In this document: positions 28,008 to 34,983 of the stretch, piece after piece | Numbering within the stretch: position 1 is the first letter of the stretch | How the letters are laid out: each line of letters opens with the position of its first letter | From: Phycisphaerae bacterium | GTDB taxonomy: Bacteria > Planctomycetota > Phycisphaerae > UBA1845 | Reading direction: 5' to 3' | DNA length: 64,000 bases | Assembly (NCBI GenBank): GCA_029260215.1 | Contig: JAJDDQ010000051.1 | Span: 124,001-188,000, forward strand | Program-made: the position numbers and the translations under genes | Notes under the pieces: model-generated | What the model saw: the letters and a program-made list of their open reading frames with translations, nothing else | What the model was told of the DNA's origin: nothing | The model's database searches: none

Positions 28008-29315
28008 GTGACAAACGACCAACACGAACCAGTCTTCCCGCTCCTGCCCTACCAGAAGCAGGCCCTCACATCCGAAGCACGATTCCGCTGGTCATGCTGG
28101 TCCAGACAAACCGGAAAATCATTCACCATGTCCCTCCGCCGAATCATCCGAGGACTCAGACGCCGAAGAAACCAAATCTTCCTCTCCGGCAGTGAACGTC
28201 AAAGCCGCGAACTCATGGAAAAAGCACGCCAACATTGCCAGGTACTCCAGGTCGGCGCCCAAATGATCAACTCAAGTGCCTTCGACGACCTCTCCTTCAG
28301 CCGCATGGAACTCAGACTGCCCAACGGCGTCCGCGTCATAGGCCTGCCCGCAAACCCCGAAACAATCCGAGGCTTCACCGGCGATGTCTTCCTCGACGAA
28401 TTCGCCGTACACGCCGACGACCGCGAAATCTGGGCCGCAGTCTTCCCCACACTCCTCCGAGGAGACGGAGAACTCGACGTCGCCTCAACACCCAAGGGCA
28501 AGAGCAACATGTTCTACAAGCTCAGCCAAAACGAACGCTTCGAACGTTCGCACCTCACCCTGCCCGACGCCATCGAGCAGGGCTTGAACATCGACGCCGA
28601 AGAAATCCGCCTCTCAATGGGCGACGACGAACTGTACAGACAGGAATTCCTCTGCGAATTTCTCGACGAATCCACCGCATTCATCACCTACGAACAGATC
28701 GCCGCCTGCGAAGACCCAAGCCTCGAGAAAGAACCAGGCCTCGACCGCCTCGACGACTTCACAGGAGACCTCTTCGTCGGCGTGGACGTAGGCCGAAAAC
28801 GCGATCTGACCGTCTTCTGGGTGGTCGAGTGTCAGGACGAGACACTCACCACACGCGCCGTCTTCGTGCGACGCAACCTCCCCTTCCGCGCACAATACGA
28901 ACTGTTCTCACACATCCTCTCCCTCCCCAGAGTCCGCGCCGCCTGCATCGACGCCGGCGGACTTGGCATGCAGTTAGCCGAATCCGCCGTCGAGGACTTC
29001 GGACGCCACAAGGTCGAACCCGTCATCTTCACCAACACCATAAAAACCGACCTCGCCGGACGACTGCGCACCGCCATCGAAGAACAACGCATCCGCATCC
29101 CCGCGGACGAAGCATTACGCAACGACTTCCACAGCCTCCGTCGCACCGTCACATCCGGAGGCCTCATGCGCTTCGAAGCAGACCGAGGAGAAGCAGGCCA
29201 CGCCGACCGCTTCTGGGCCGCAGCCCTCGCCCTGCGCGCCGCCGGAAAAATCACCGGCCCAAAACACTGCCTCAGCGTCAAACCCCTCGCATTCGCCACA
29301 AACGGCGCTTGGTAA
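28008..29315 (+). CDS. Phage terminase large subunit (Mu gp28-like)
   Basis: A 435-residue DNA-packaging motor protein. The ATPase has a Walker-A-like 'WSRQTGKSFT' (about residues 31-40) and a Walker B 'DVFLDE' ending at Asp130-Glu131, with the coupling motif 'VASTPKG'. The RNase-H-like nuclease begins 'VGVDVGRKRDLTVFWVVE' with metal ligand Asp260, then 'ACIDAGGLGMQLAE' and 'HADRFWAAALAL' near the end. The GTG at 28008 follows AAAGGAGAA; earlier frame to 27870 has no phage-like content. It opens the capsid cluster. No small terminase precedes it. In Mu the homologue follows gp27, absent here. Confidence 0.9.
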   Translation: MTNDQHEPVFPLLPYQKQALTSEARFRWSCWSRQTGKSFTMSLRRIIRGLRRRRNQIFLSGSERQSRELMEKARQHCQVLQVGAQMINSSAFDDLSFSRMELRLPNGVRVIGLPANPETIRGFTGDVFLDEFAVHADDREIWAAVFPTLLRGDGELDVASTPKGKSNMFYKLSQNERFERSHLTLPDAIEQGLNIDAEEIRLSMGDDELYRQEFLCEFLDESTAFITYEQIAACEDPSLEKEPGLDRLDDFTGDLFVGVDVGRKRDLTVFWVVECQDETLTTRAVFVRRNLPFRAQYELFSHILSLPRVRAACIDAGGLGMQLAESAVEDFGRHKVEPVIFTNTIKTDLAGRLRTAIEEQRIRIPADEALRNDFHSLRRTVTSGGLMRFEADRGEAGHADRFWAAALALRAAGKITGPKHCLSVKPLAFATNGAW

Positions 29316-29338
29316 AAACGATGTCGAAAGGACCACTC

Positions 29339-30817
29339 ATGAACTTCGCCCAACGACTAATGAATCGCCTCAAGAGCAATCAGTCTGATCCGAACCGCAA
29401 CCACAAAGGGATCGCGAATGAAGCGTCCGGACCAAAATCCACGTCGATTACGGAGCAGCACCAATCAGAACCGCGACACCGAATGCGCCCGAACAGGAAG
29501 CATGAGGGGAGCGGCCGGAACATGAGTAGCGTCAAATACGCAAACAAGCACCACAGCGCAAACAGCGCCATCCCACATGCGGATTCCCCCACCCCCAAAC
29601 CAGGCCTATCCCTCACCCCGCGCCCAGAAGACTCCTGGCGAGACTACCCCTCCGCCAACCTCACCCCAAAACGTCTCCTCGCCATCCTCCGCGAAGCAGA
29701 CGCAGGCTCACTCGCCTCCGCCATGCAGCTCTACGAAGAAATGGAAGAAAAAGACCCACACCTCTACGCCGTCGCCAACACCCGCCGCCTCGCCCTCACA
29801 GGTCTCGAATGGACCGTCCGACCCGACCCGCACGCCGAAGGCCAATCAATGGCCCTCGCCCAGCAGGTCGCCGACTACTGCCGAAAAGTGCTCACCACCC
29901 TCGACTCCTTCGACGACGCGCTCCAGCACCTCTCCCTCGCCACAGGCCGAAACATCGCCGTCGCAGAACTCGTCTGGGAGGAGGGTGCCGAAGGCCTGAC
30001 ACTCGCAGACGTCGTCCCCGTGGATTTCACCCGCCTCACCTTCGACGACCTCGACGACCTGCGCATCCTCACCGCCGACGAACCGATCAACGGCATCGAA
30101 CCACCGCACGGAAAATTCATCATCCACACCCCCCAAAGCGCCACAGGCCATCCCACCCGAGGCGGACTCCTCCGCGTCACCGCCCTCGTCTACCTGGCCA
30201 AGAACCTCGCATTGAAGGATTGGATGATCTTCGCGGAAGTCTTCGGCATGCCCGTTCGTATCGCCCGCTACGAACCGTCCGCCAGCCCCGAAGAAAAACG
30301 CGAATTGCTCAAAATGCTCGAATCACTCGGCGCCAACGCTGCCGGCGTCTTCAGTCGCGCCGTCGATCTCCAGATCATCGAAACCAAACGCGGCACCGCA
30401 GGTCCACCCTACGAACGACTCATCGAATTCATCAACCGCGAAATCAGCAAAGCCTGGCTCGGCCAAACACTCACCACCGATACCTCCGGCGCACGCGGCA
30501 CGTTCGCAGCCAGCAACGTCCACGAACAGGTCCGGCGCGACGTCCTGGCCGACGACCTCCGCAAGGAAGCACGCACAATCAGACGCGACCTCCTGACCCC
30601 GCTCACCCGCTTCCGCTTCGGCGCAGACGCTCCCGTACCCCAATTCGTACGCCGCGTCCGCCGAACACACACCGCCGGCGAGTTGGCCGACCTGCTCGGA
30701 ACCGCCGTCAACGACCTCGGCTTCCGCGTCCCCGCCGACTGGGCACACGAATCCCTCGGCATCCCCCGCGCTGCCGAAACCGCCACAGTCCTGCCCGGAA
30801 AACGAAACACGGAGTAA
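29339..30817 (+). CDS. Phage portal protein (DUF935, Mu gp29-like)
   Basis: A 492-residue portal, the ring through which DNA enters the capsid. From about residue 95 it matches the Mu gp29 pattern: 'LTPKRLLAILREADAGSLAS', 'LYEEMEEKDPHLYAVANTRR', 'LEWTVRPDP', 'GLLRVTALVYLAKNLALKDW', 'FAEVFGMPVRIARY', 'LTTDTSGARGTFAAS'. The ATG at 29339 follows GAAAGGA. Residues about 44-60 translate a family A-type DNA repeat, so the ATG at 29522, which follows it, may be the ancestral start. Separated by 23 bases from the terminase stop. The C-terminal MuF-fusion seen in some phages is absent. Confidence 0.9.
   Translation: MNFAQRLMNRLKSNQSDPNRNHKGIANEASGPKSTSITEQHQSEPRHRMRPNRKHEGSGRNMSSVKYANKHHSANSAIPHADSPTPKPGLSLTPRPEDSWRDYPSANLTPKRLLAILREADAGSLASAMQLYEEMEEKDPHLYAVANTRRLALTGLEWTVRPDPHAEGQSMALAQQVADYCRKVLTTLDSFDDALQHLSLATGRNIAVAELVWEEGAEGLTLADVVPVDFTRLTFDDLDDLRILTADEPINGIEPPHGKFIIHTPQSATGHPTRGGLLRVTALVYLAKNLALKDWMIFAEVFGMPVRIARYEPSASPEEKRELLKMLESLGANAAGVFSRAVDLQIIETKRGTAGPPYERLIEFINREISKAWLGQTLTTDTSGARGTFAASNVHEQVRRDVLADDLRKEARTIRRDLLTPLTRFRFGADAPVPQFVRRVRRTHTAGELADLLGTAVNDLGFRVPADWAHESLGIPRAAETATVLPGKRNTE
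29470..29515 (+). repeat. Dispersed repeat family A variant inside the portal gene
   Basis: 'agaaccgcgacaccgaatgc' followed by 'aggaagcatgaggggagcgg' aligns with the variant copy at 30853. Divergent; assignment rests mainly on the shared order of blocks. Confidence 0.5.
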
Positions 30818-30822
30818 CCGAA

Positions 30823-31851
30823 ATGTCGCAATCAATCGCAATGACCAAACAGACGAACAGAGCCGCGCCCCTGAGTGCGACCAAGGCGGAAGCACGAAGG
30901 AAGCGGGGAACAAAACTGGTACTCGGAGCAAAAAAAATGAACCAAAAACCAAACATCCCAAAGGAACACGAACTCACCCCGCTGGACGCCGCCGGACTCA
31001 CCGAAGGCAAAGTCCCCAAGCGCGTCCGCATCGCACCCTGGGGACAGGTCGAAAGCACACGCGGGCAATTTGTCGTCGATGACGAATCCGCCACGCTCAC
31101 CCAAAAAGCATTCGCCGAACACGGCACCGACCTGCCCGTGGACTACGAGCATCAAACGCTCGGCGGCGAATTCGCCGCACCCAACGGACAGGCACCCGCC
31201 GCAGGCTGGATCACCGCCATCGTCGCGGAACCGGGCGTCGGACTCTTTGCCGACGTCCGATGGACCGACCGCGCCAAGAAACTGCTCGCCAACCGTGAGT
31301 ACCGCTACCTCTCGCCCGTCGCACTCGTCCGCCGCTCCGACCGCAAGCTCATCGGCCTGCACTCGGTCGCCCTCACCAACAAACCCGCCATCGTCGGGGC
31401 CGACCCCATCGTCAACCGCGACAGCCAGGTGCGTGTCACCATTGCGGCACTCTGCGATCGACTCCAGTTGGCCCCGACCAGCGACACCGAAACCCTGCTC
31501 GCCGCCGCAGCCGCCCGATTGGAGGAACTCGATCGCGAACGCACGCACGCCGCCGCCGAGCGAAAGGTCTCCGACGCGACGCGAACCGGCAGAATCGTCC
31601 CCGCACAGCGGGACTTCGCGCTCAAACTCGCATTGAAAGACCCGGAAATGTTCGACGAATGGATCGCCGCCGCCCCCGTCGTCGTACCCCTGGGCCACAC
31701 CGCACCGCCGGACGCAGGCGCCCTCGAACGCCCACTCCGGGCGCTCGCAGCCCGCGCCGCCGCTGAGTTCCGCACGCATCCGGAGTTGGCCGCCATCACA
31801 AACGAAAACGCCTACATCGCCGACGCACTGCGTAACCACGCGTCGCGATGA
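30823..31851 (+). CDS. Mu gpI-like phage head protease/scaffold
   Basis: A 342-residue protein of the Mu protease I type. Core region: 'VRIAPWGQVESTRGQFVVDD', then 'LPVDYEHQTLGGEFAAPNGQ' with a candidate catalytic or structural His/Glu pair, 'AAGWITAIVAEPGVGLFADV', 'REYRYLSPVALV', 'GLHSVALTNKPAIVG'. The second half is charged and helical as in scaffolds. The ATG at 30823 follows GGAG, five bases after the portal stop; a second ATG at 30937, also after GGAG, lies just beyond a family A repeat that is translated into residues ~10-30, so either could be the true start. It would mature the capsid by cleaving scaffold. Confidence 0.85.
   Translation: MSQSIAMTKQTNRAAPLSATKAEARRKRGTKLVLGAKKMNQKPNIPKEHELTPLDAAGLTEGKVPKRVRIAPWGQVESTRGQFVVDDESATLTQKAFAEHGTDLPVDYEHQTLGGEFAAPNGQAPAAGWITAIVAEPGVGLFADVRWTDRAKKLLANREYRYLSPVALVRRSDRKLIGLHSVALTNKPAIVGADPIVNRDSQVRVTIAALCDRLQLAPTSDTETLLAAAAARLEELDRERTHAAAERKVSDATRTGRIVPAQRDFALKLALKDPEMFDEWIAAAPVVVPLGHTAPPDAGALERPLRALAARAAAEFRTHPELAAITNENAYIADALRNHASR
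30853..30915 (+). repeat. Dispersed repeat family A variant at the 5' end of the protease gene
   Basis: 'gacgaacagagccgcgcccc' then 'ggaagcacgaaggaagcggg'. The start matches the family A core exactly; an extra internal segment separates the two halves. It is in frame and would be translated if the 30823 start is used. Confidence 0.75.
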
Positions 31852-31910
31852 TGATCGAAATTGAGTTTTTTTCTTGCAACGCAAAGCCATAACGCAAGGG
31901 GTGACAAGAC

Positions 31911-32354
31911 ATGGCACTGACAGCAAACCGTGACGTAGATCATTACGTGGACCAGGAGCTGCGCTCCGTACTCGTCAAGAGCGGCGTCCACATCTACAAA
32001 GGCGCCTTCGTCGTTGTCGAGGAGGCCAGCGGCTACGCCCAACCCTTCGTCACAGGCGCCGGCGCGGGCACAGCCAACTTCTTCGTCGGCATCGCCTATG
32101 AGGAGGCCGACAACACCAGCGGAAACGACGGAGACATTTCCGTCCGCGTCTTCACACAAGGCGACTTCGGACACCCCGTCGCCGCCGGCACAATCACCAG
32201 CGTCGGCAAAAAAGTCTACGCAAGCAGTGACAACACGTTGGCCCTGACCGCATCCAGCGGTGCTTTCGTATTCATAGGCCGCGTGCAGGACTGGATCAGC
32301 GGCAGCGAATTCGTCATCCGCCTGCACGGTGTCGCCGACGCAGACGCGACCTAG
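31911..32354 (+). CDS. Capsid decoration-like protein (DUF2190-like)
   Basis: A 147-residue Gly/Ala-rich, strand-rich protein between the protease and the major capsid gene, the position of decoration or stabilisation proteins. It has 'VHIYKGAFVVVEEASGYAQP', 'ANFFVGIAYEEADNTSGNDG', 'VRVFTQGDFGHPVA' and 'GKKVYASSDNTLALTASSG', a pattern of 'x is cause for switching to a constant' capsid-surface proteins resembling the DUF2190 family. AAGGGGTGA precedes the ATG. It would sit on the outside of the shell. Confidence 0.7.
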   Translation: MALTANRDVDHYVDQELRSVLVKSGVHIYKGAFVVVEEASGYAQPFVTGAGAGTANFFVGIAYEEADNTSGNDGDISVRVFTQGDFGHPVAAGTITSVGKKVYASSDNTLALTASSGAFVFIGRVQDWISGSEFVIRLHGVADADAT

Positions 32355-32416
32355 GAGGCCATCGCGCACAACGTAAAACGGATTGACAAAGAACACATTT
32401 TTGGGGGAACCGATTC

Positions 32417-33331
32417 ATGGCTGTCATCAACACCGGGCTGCTCACCAAGGGGCTGCGCAGCGAATTCTTCAACCGACTGGAAAACACACCGGCTCACTTC
32501 ACGGAGTTGGCCACACGCATCGTCAGCAACTCCGACAGCGAAACCTACCGCTGGTTGGGGACCGTACCCAAAATGCGCGAATGGGGCACCGGTCGCTTGG
32601 CCAAGGGGCTGCGCACCGAGTCTTACTCCGTCGAAAATCTCAAATACGAATCGACGCTTGAAGTCGATCGCGACGAGATCGCCGACGATCAAACCGGCCA
32701 GATCCGCGTGCGCATCGGAGAGCTGGCCCAGCGCGCCGCCACGCACAAGGACTACCTCATCGCCCAACTGCTCAACAGCGGTACGTCCGCCGGTTTCACC
32801 AGCTACGACGGCGCGACTTTCTTCAGCAACGCCCACGTCTCAGGCCAAAGCGGGAGTCAGGACAACGACGTGACCAGCGCCGCAGCAGCGCCGGGTGATC
32901 CCACGACAGCCGAGTTCAAAACGGCGCTGCGACAGGCCATCGCCACCATGATGACCTTCGCGGATGACCAGGGTGAACCGTTGCCCATCGGTGCGGGCGG
33001 CTTCGTGTGCGTCGTGCCGCCGACTATGTTCTTCAGCGCCCTTGAAGCCATCAACGCCACCGTGGTGGACAACACCACCAACGTCCTGAGCGGTGCCGCC
33101 AAGGTCGTCGCCATGCCCTGGCTGACCGACGCGAGCGCGTGGTACTTGCTCAAGACCGACGGCGTGGTGCGCCCGTTCATTTTTCAGGACCGCGAGCCGG
33201 TCGAGTTCAACGCGCTGGCGGAGGACAGCGAGGAATCGTTCAAACGCGAAAAACTCCTCTTCGGCGTCCGCGCCCGCTACCGCATCGCTTACGGCTACTG
33301 GCAGTACGCAGTACGCACCGACTTCGTCTAA
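32417..33331 (+). CDS. Phage major capsid protein (Mu gpT-like)
   Basis: A 304-residue HK97-fold shell protein of the Mu T family. Diagnostic stretches: 'GLLTKGLRSEFFNRLENTP', 'VPKMREWGTGRLAKGLRTES', 'YESTLEVDRDEIADDQTGQI', 'LLNSGTSAGFTSYDGATFFS', 'RPFIFQDREPVEFNA' and the C-terminal 'FGVRARYRIAYGYWQYAVRT'. Length equals that of Mu gpT (about 305), so no domain seems lost. GGGGGAACC precedes the ATG. It is followed by a 209-base gap carrying a family F palindrome. Confidence 0.93.
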   Translation: MAVINTGLLTKGLRSEFFNRLENTPAHFTELATRIVSNSDSETYRWLGTVPKMREWGTGRLAKGLRTESYSVENLKYESTLEVDRDEIADDQTGQIRVRIGELAQRAATHKDYLIAQLLNSGTSAGFTSYDGATFFSNAHVSGQSGSQDNDVTSAAAAPGDPTTAEFKTALRQAIATMMTFADDQGEPLPIGAGGFVCVVPPTMFFSALEAINATVVDNTTNVLSGAAKVVAMPWLTDASAWYLLKTDGVVRPFIFQDREPVEFNALAEDSEESFKREKLLFGVRARYRIAYGYWQYAVRTDFV

Positions 33332-33385
33332 GCCCGAGGGCCGACAAGCGGGGGCTTAGTTGATTGACAGGAGCTTGAAGTGTGG

Positions 33386-33404
33386 CACCGGTTTTCAACC
33401 GGTG
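33386..33404 (+). repeat. Dispersed palindromic repeat family F, copy 1
   Basis: 'caccggttttcaaccggtg': eight-base arms around a three-base centre. It lies between the capsid gene and the gp36-like gene. Two further copies lie at 34899 and 34931. Confidence 0.8.
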
Positions 33405-33540
33405 CAAACGATGGTGCCCATCGCGGGACTGAGGAGCAGAGACTCAAAGGGACGGTGGGGTGGGTGGGAATGTCCCTGTGTTGCATTGAGCGGTCGTTCC
33501 GCGACACGATAAACACCGAAAAAAAGAGGAAAACACAGCA

Positions 33541-33984
33541 ATGAGCTACATCACAAACAGCGACATCGAAACACGATTGGGCACGACGCGGTACGTGCAG
33601 TTGACCGACGACGCCGGGACGGGGTCAGCCAACACAGCCGTAGCGGACGAAGTGCGGCTTGGGGCTGTGGGGGAAGTTGATAGCTACCTCGCGCCACGCT
33701 ACGCCGTTCCGATCGATCTGGTCACGCACGTCGAGACCGCCGGGCCGATCAAGAGTGCGGCGCTCGATCTGGCTGAGTATCGGCTGCACGCGCGGCGGCG
33801 CGAGGTGCCGGTCGGCGTGATCGGCAAGCGCGACACGACACTGGCCTGGTTGCGGAACATCGCAGCCGGTGAGGCTTCGCTGCCTTCGGTGGCGGAGCTT
33901 CCCGCGAACGCAGCCGCAGGGCCTCGGGCAACGACGACGGGCGCAGCGCGCGTTCTGTCGCGCGAAGAGCTTGAAGGGTTTTAG
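33541..33984 (+). CDS. Mu gp36-like protein (DUF1320), head-tail connector region
   Basis: A 147-residue protein with the DUF1320 look: 'YITNSDIETRLGTTRYVQLT', 'VADEVRLGAVGEVDSYLAPR' and 'SAALDLAEYRLHARRREVPV'. In Mu and FluMu the gp36 gene follows the major capsid gene T (after gp35), and here it is again the first gene downstream of it. It probably forms part of the head-to-tail connector. GAGG lies upstream of the ATG. The C-terminal tail is Ala/Thr-rich and probably disordered. Confidence 0.85.
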   Translation: MSYITNSDIETRLGTTRYVQLTDDAGTGSANTAVADEVRLGAVGEVDSYLAPRYAVPIDLVTHVETAGPIKSAALDLAEYRLHARRREVPVGVIGKRDTTLAWLRNIAAGEASLPSVAELPANAAAGPRATTTGAARVLSREELEGF

Positions 33985-34047
33985 CGGAAAACAGAAAGTC
34001 GAAAGAGGAAGTCGAAAACCGAAAATTTGGGTCTTGGGGGGTTTGTT

Positions 34048-34383
34048 GTGAGTGAGCTTGGGGGAATCGAAAACGCGGTGGTGACGTTGATCGGGGGGAT
34101 TCTGTCCGGGGGGCAGGCGGCGTTTCGGTCGGTGGCGGGTTTTTCGGGTGCGGACCGCCGAAAGGCCTCCGCGTTCTCACGAAGTCTGAATCAGCCGGCG
34201 GCGGTGGTGGCCTACGCGGGGCGACTGCGCGGCGACGCAGCCGACGCCATCGTGGGGCTGCCCAAGCTCAGCGTCTTTGTGTCGGCCGTGAATTTGCGCG
34301 GCGGAAAAGACCCGCGCATCGGGGACAGTGCGACGCTCGGCGGATTCGATCTGCTCGGGCTGACCATGTCGGAACTCGACTGA
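34048..34383 (+). CDS. Mu gp37-like (DUF1834-like) protein
   Basis: A 111-residue protein beginning 'IENAVVTLIGGILSGGQAAF', reminiscent of gp37-type phage proteins that open with a short helix and are followed by a beta domain. The assignment rests mostly on position directly after the gp36-like gene; similarity by eye is modest. I chose the GTG at 34048, which follows a G-rich run; an in-frame TTG lies at 34027. Six bases separate it from the next gene. Confidence 0.5.
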   Translation: MSELGGIENAVVTLIGGILSGGQAAFRSVAGFSGADRRKASAFSRSLNQPAAVVAYAGRLRGDAADAIVGLPKLSVFVSAVNLRGGKDPRIGDSATLGGFDLLGLTMSELD

Positions 34384-34389
34384 GCCGTC

Positions 34390-34884
34390 GTGCAGACGGA
34401 CCGCCGGCTCGTCGCACTGGATGAACAGGCATCGAGCGCGGACGCCACCGGCGTGGTGTACGAACAGCGCTACGCCGTCGATCGTGTCAACACCCTGTCA
34501 CCGCCGACGTTTGACGGCGTGGCGTTGGCTGGTGCGGAGAGCATCGTTGAGGTCGGCATCGGTGCGACGTCGGTCGATGTGCAGTCGTTCGCATTCCCGG
34601 GGATCGACGGCGTTTTTCGTAATCATCTCGGCACACGCATGCGCGAGATCAACTGGGCCGGCCAACTGCGCGCAGCCGACGACACGGCGCTCAACACGAT
34701 CGAATCCGTCATTGAGGCTGCGGTCGCACGGGCCGGTGCGTTCACCATGACGGATTCGTTCAACCGTTCGTTCGCCGAGTGCGTGTGCGATCGATTCGTG
34801 CGCAGGGGGCCTCGACGACGACACCCGGTGAGCGGTATGGCGTTGCAGGGGTTCGAGCTGCGGTTTGTGCAACTGGTTGTTTAG
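34390..34884 (+). CDS. Putative phage tail/baseplate protein (Dit-like)
   Basis: A 164-residue protein. The central stretch 'GTRMREINWAGQLRAADDTA', then 'IEAAVARAGAFTMTDSFNR' and 'CVCDRFVRRGPRRR' has the layout of distal-tail or baseplate proteins ('ring-forming' beta domain with a 'T-D-x-x-G/N-R' turn). This is inference from pattern, not a certain family match. The start is the GTG at 34390. It is followed by about 100 bases containing two family F palindromes, then the hub-like gene. Confidence 0.45.
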   Translation: MQTDRRLVALDEQASSADATGVVYEQRYAVDRVNTLSPPTFDGVALAGAESIVEVGIGATSVDVQSFAFPGIDGVFRNHLGTRMREINWAGQLRAADDTALNTIESVIEAAVARAGAFTMTDSFNRSFAECVCDRFVRRGPRRRHPVSGMALQGFELRFVQLVV

Positions 34885-34898
34885 TGGGCCGTCGACCG

Positions 34899-34949
34899 CA
34901 CCGGTTGGAAACCGGTGCCACACAGGACTCCACCGGTTGCAAACCGGTG
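34899..34949 (+). repeat. Dispersed palindromic repeat family F, copies 2 and 3
   Basis: 'caccggttggaaaccggtg' at 34899-34917 and 'caccggttgcaaaccggtg' at 34931-34949, 32 bases apart, both followed by 'c.acac'. They occupy the gap between two phage-like genes. Confidence 0.85.
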
Positions 34950-34983
34950 CTACACGGAAGACCTTTCTTGAAGCGGGTGAAAC

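Noticed and set aside
28235-29320. Long upstream extension of the portal reading frame
   Set aside because: It overlaps the whole terminase gene in another frame and reads as Arg/Pro/His-rich nonsense; portal-like sequence begins only after 29339.
29809-30822. Upstream extension of the protease reading frame through the portal gene
   Set aside because: Arg/Pro-rich shadow of the portal gene; real similarity to Mu gpI begins after 30937.
33332-33540. Replication origin at the base-composition switch
   Set aside because: No DnaA-box cluster, AT-rich unwinding segment or dnaA/dnaN gene is nearby. Only the skew change is supported.
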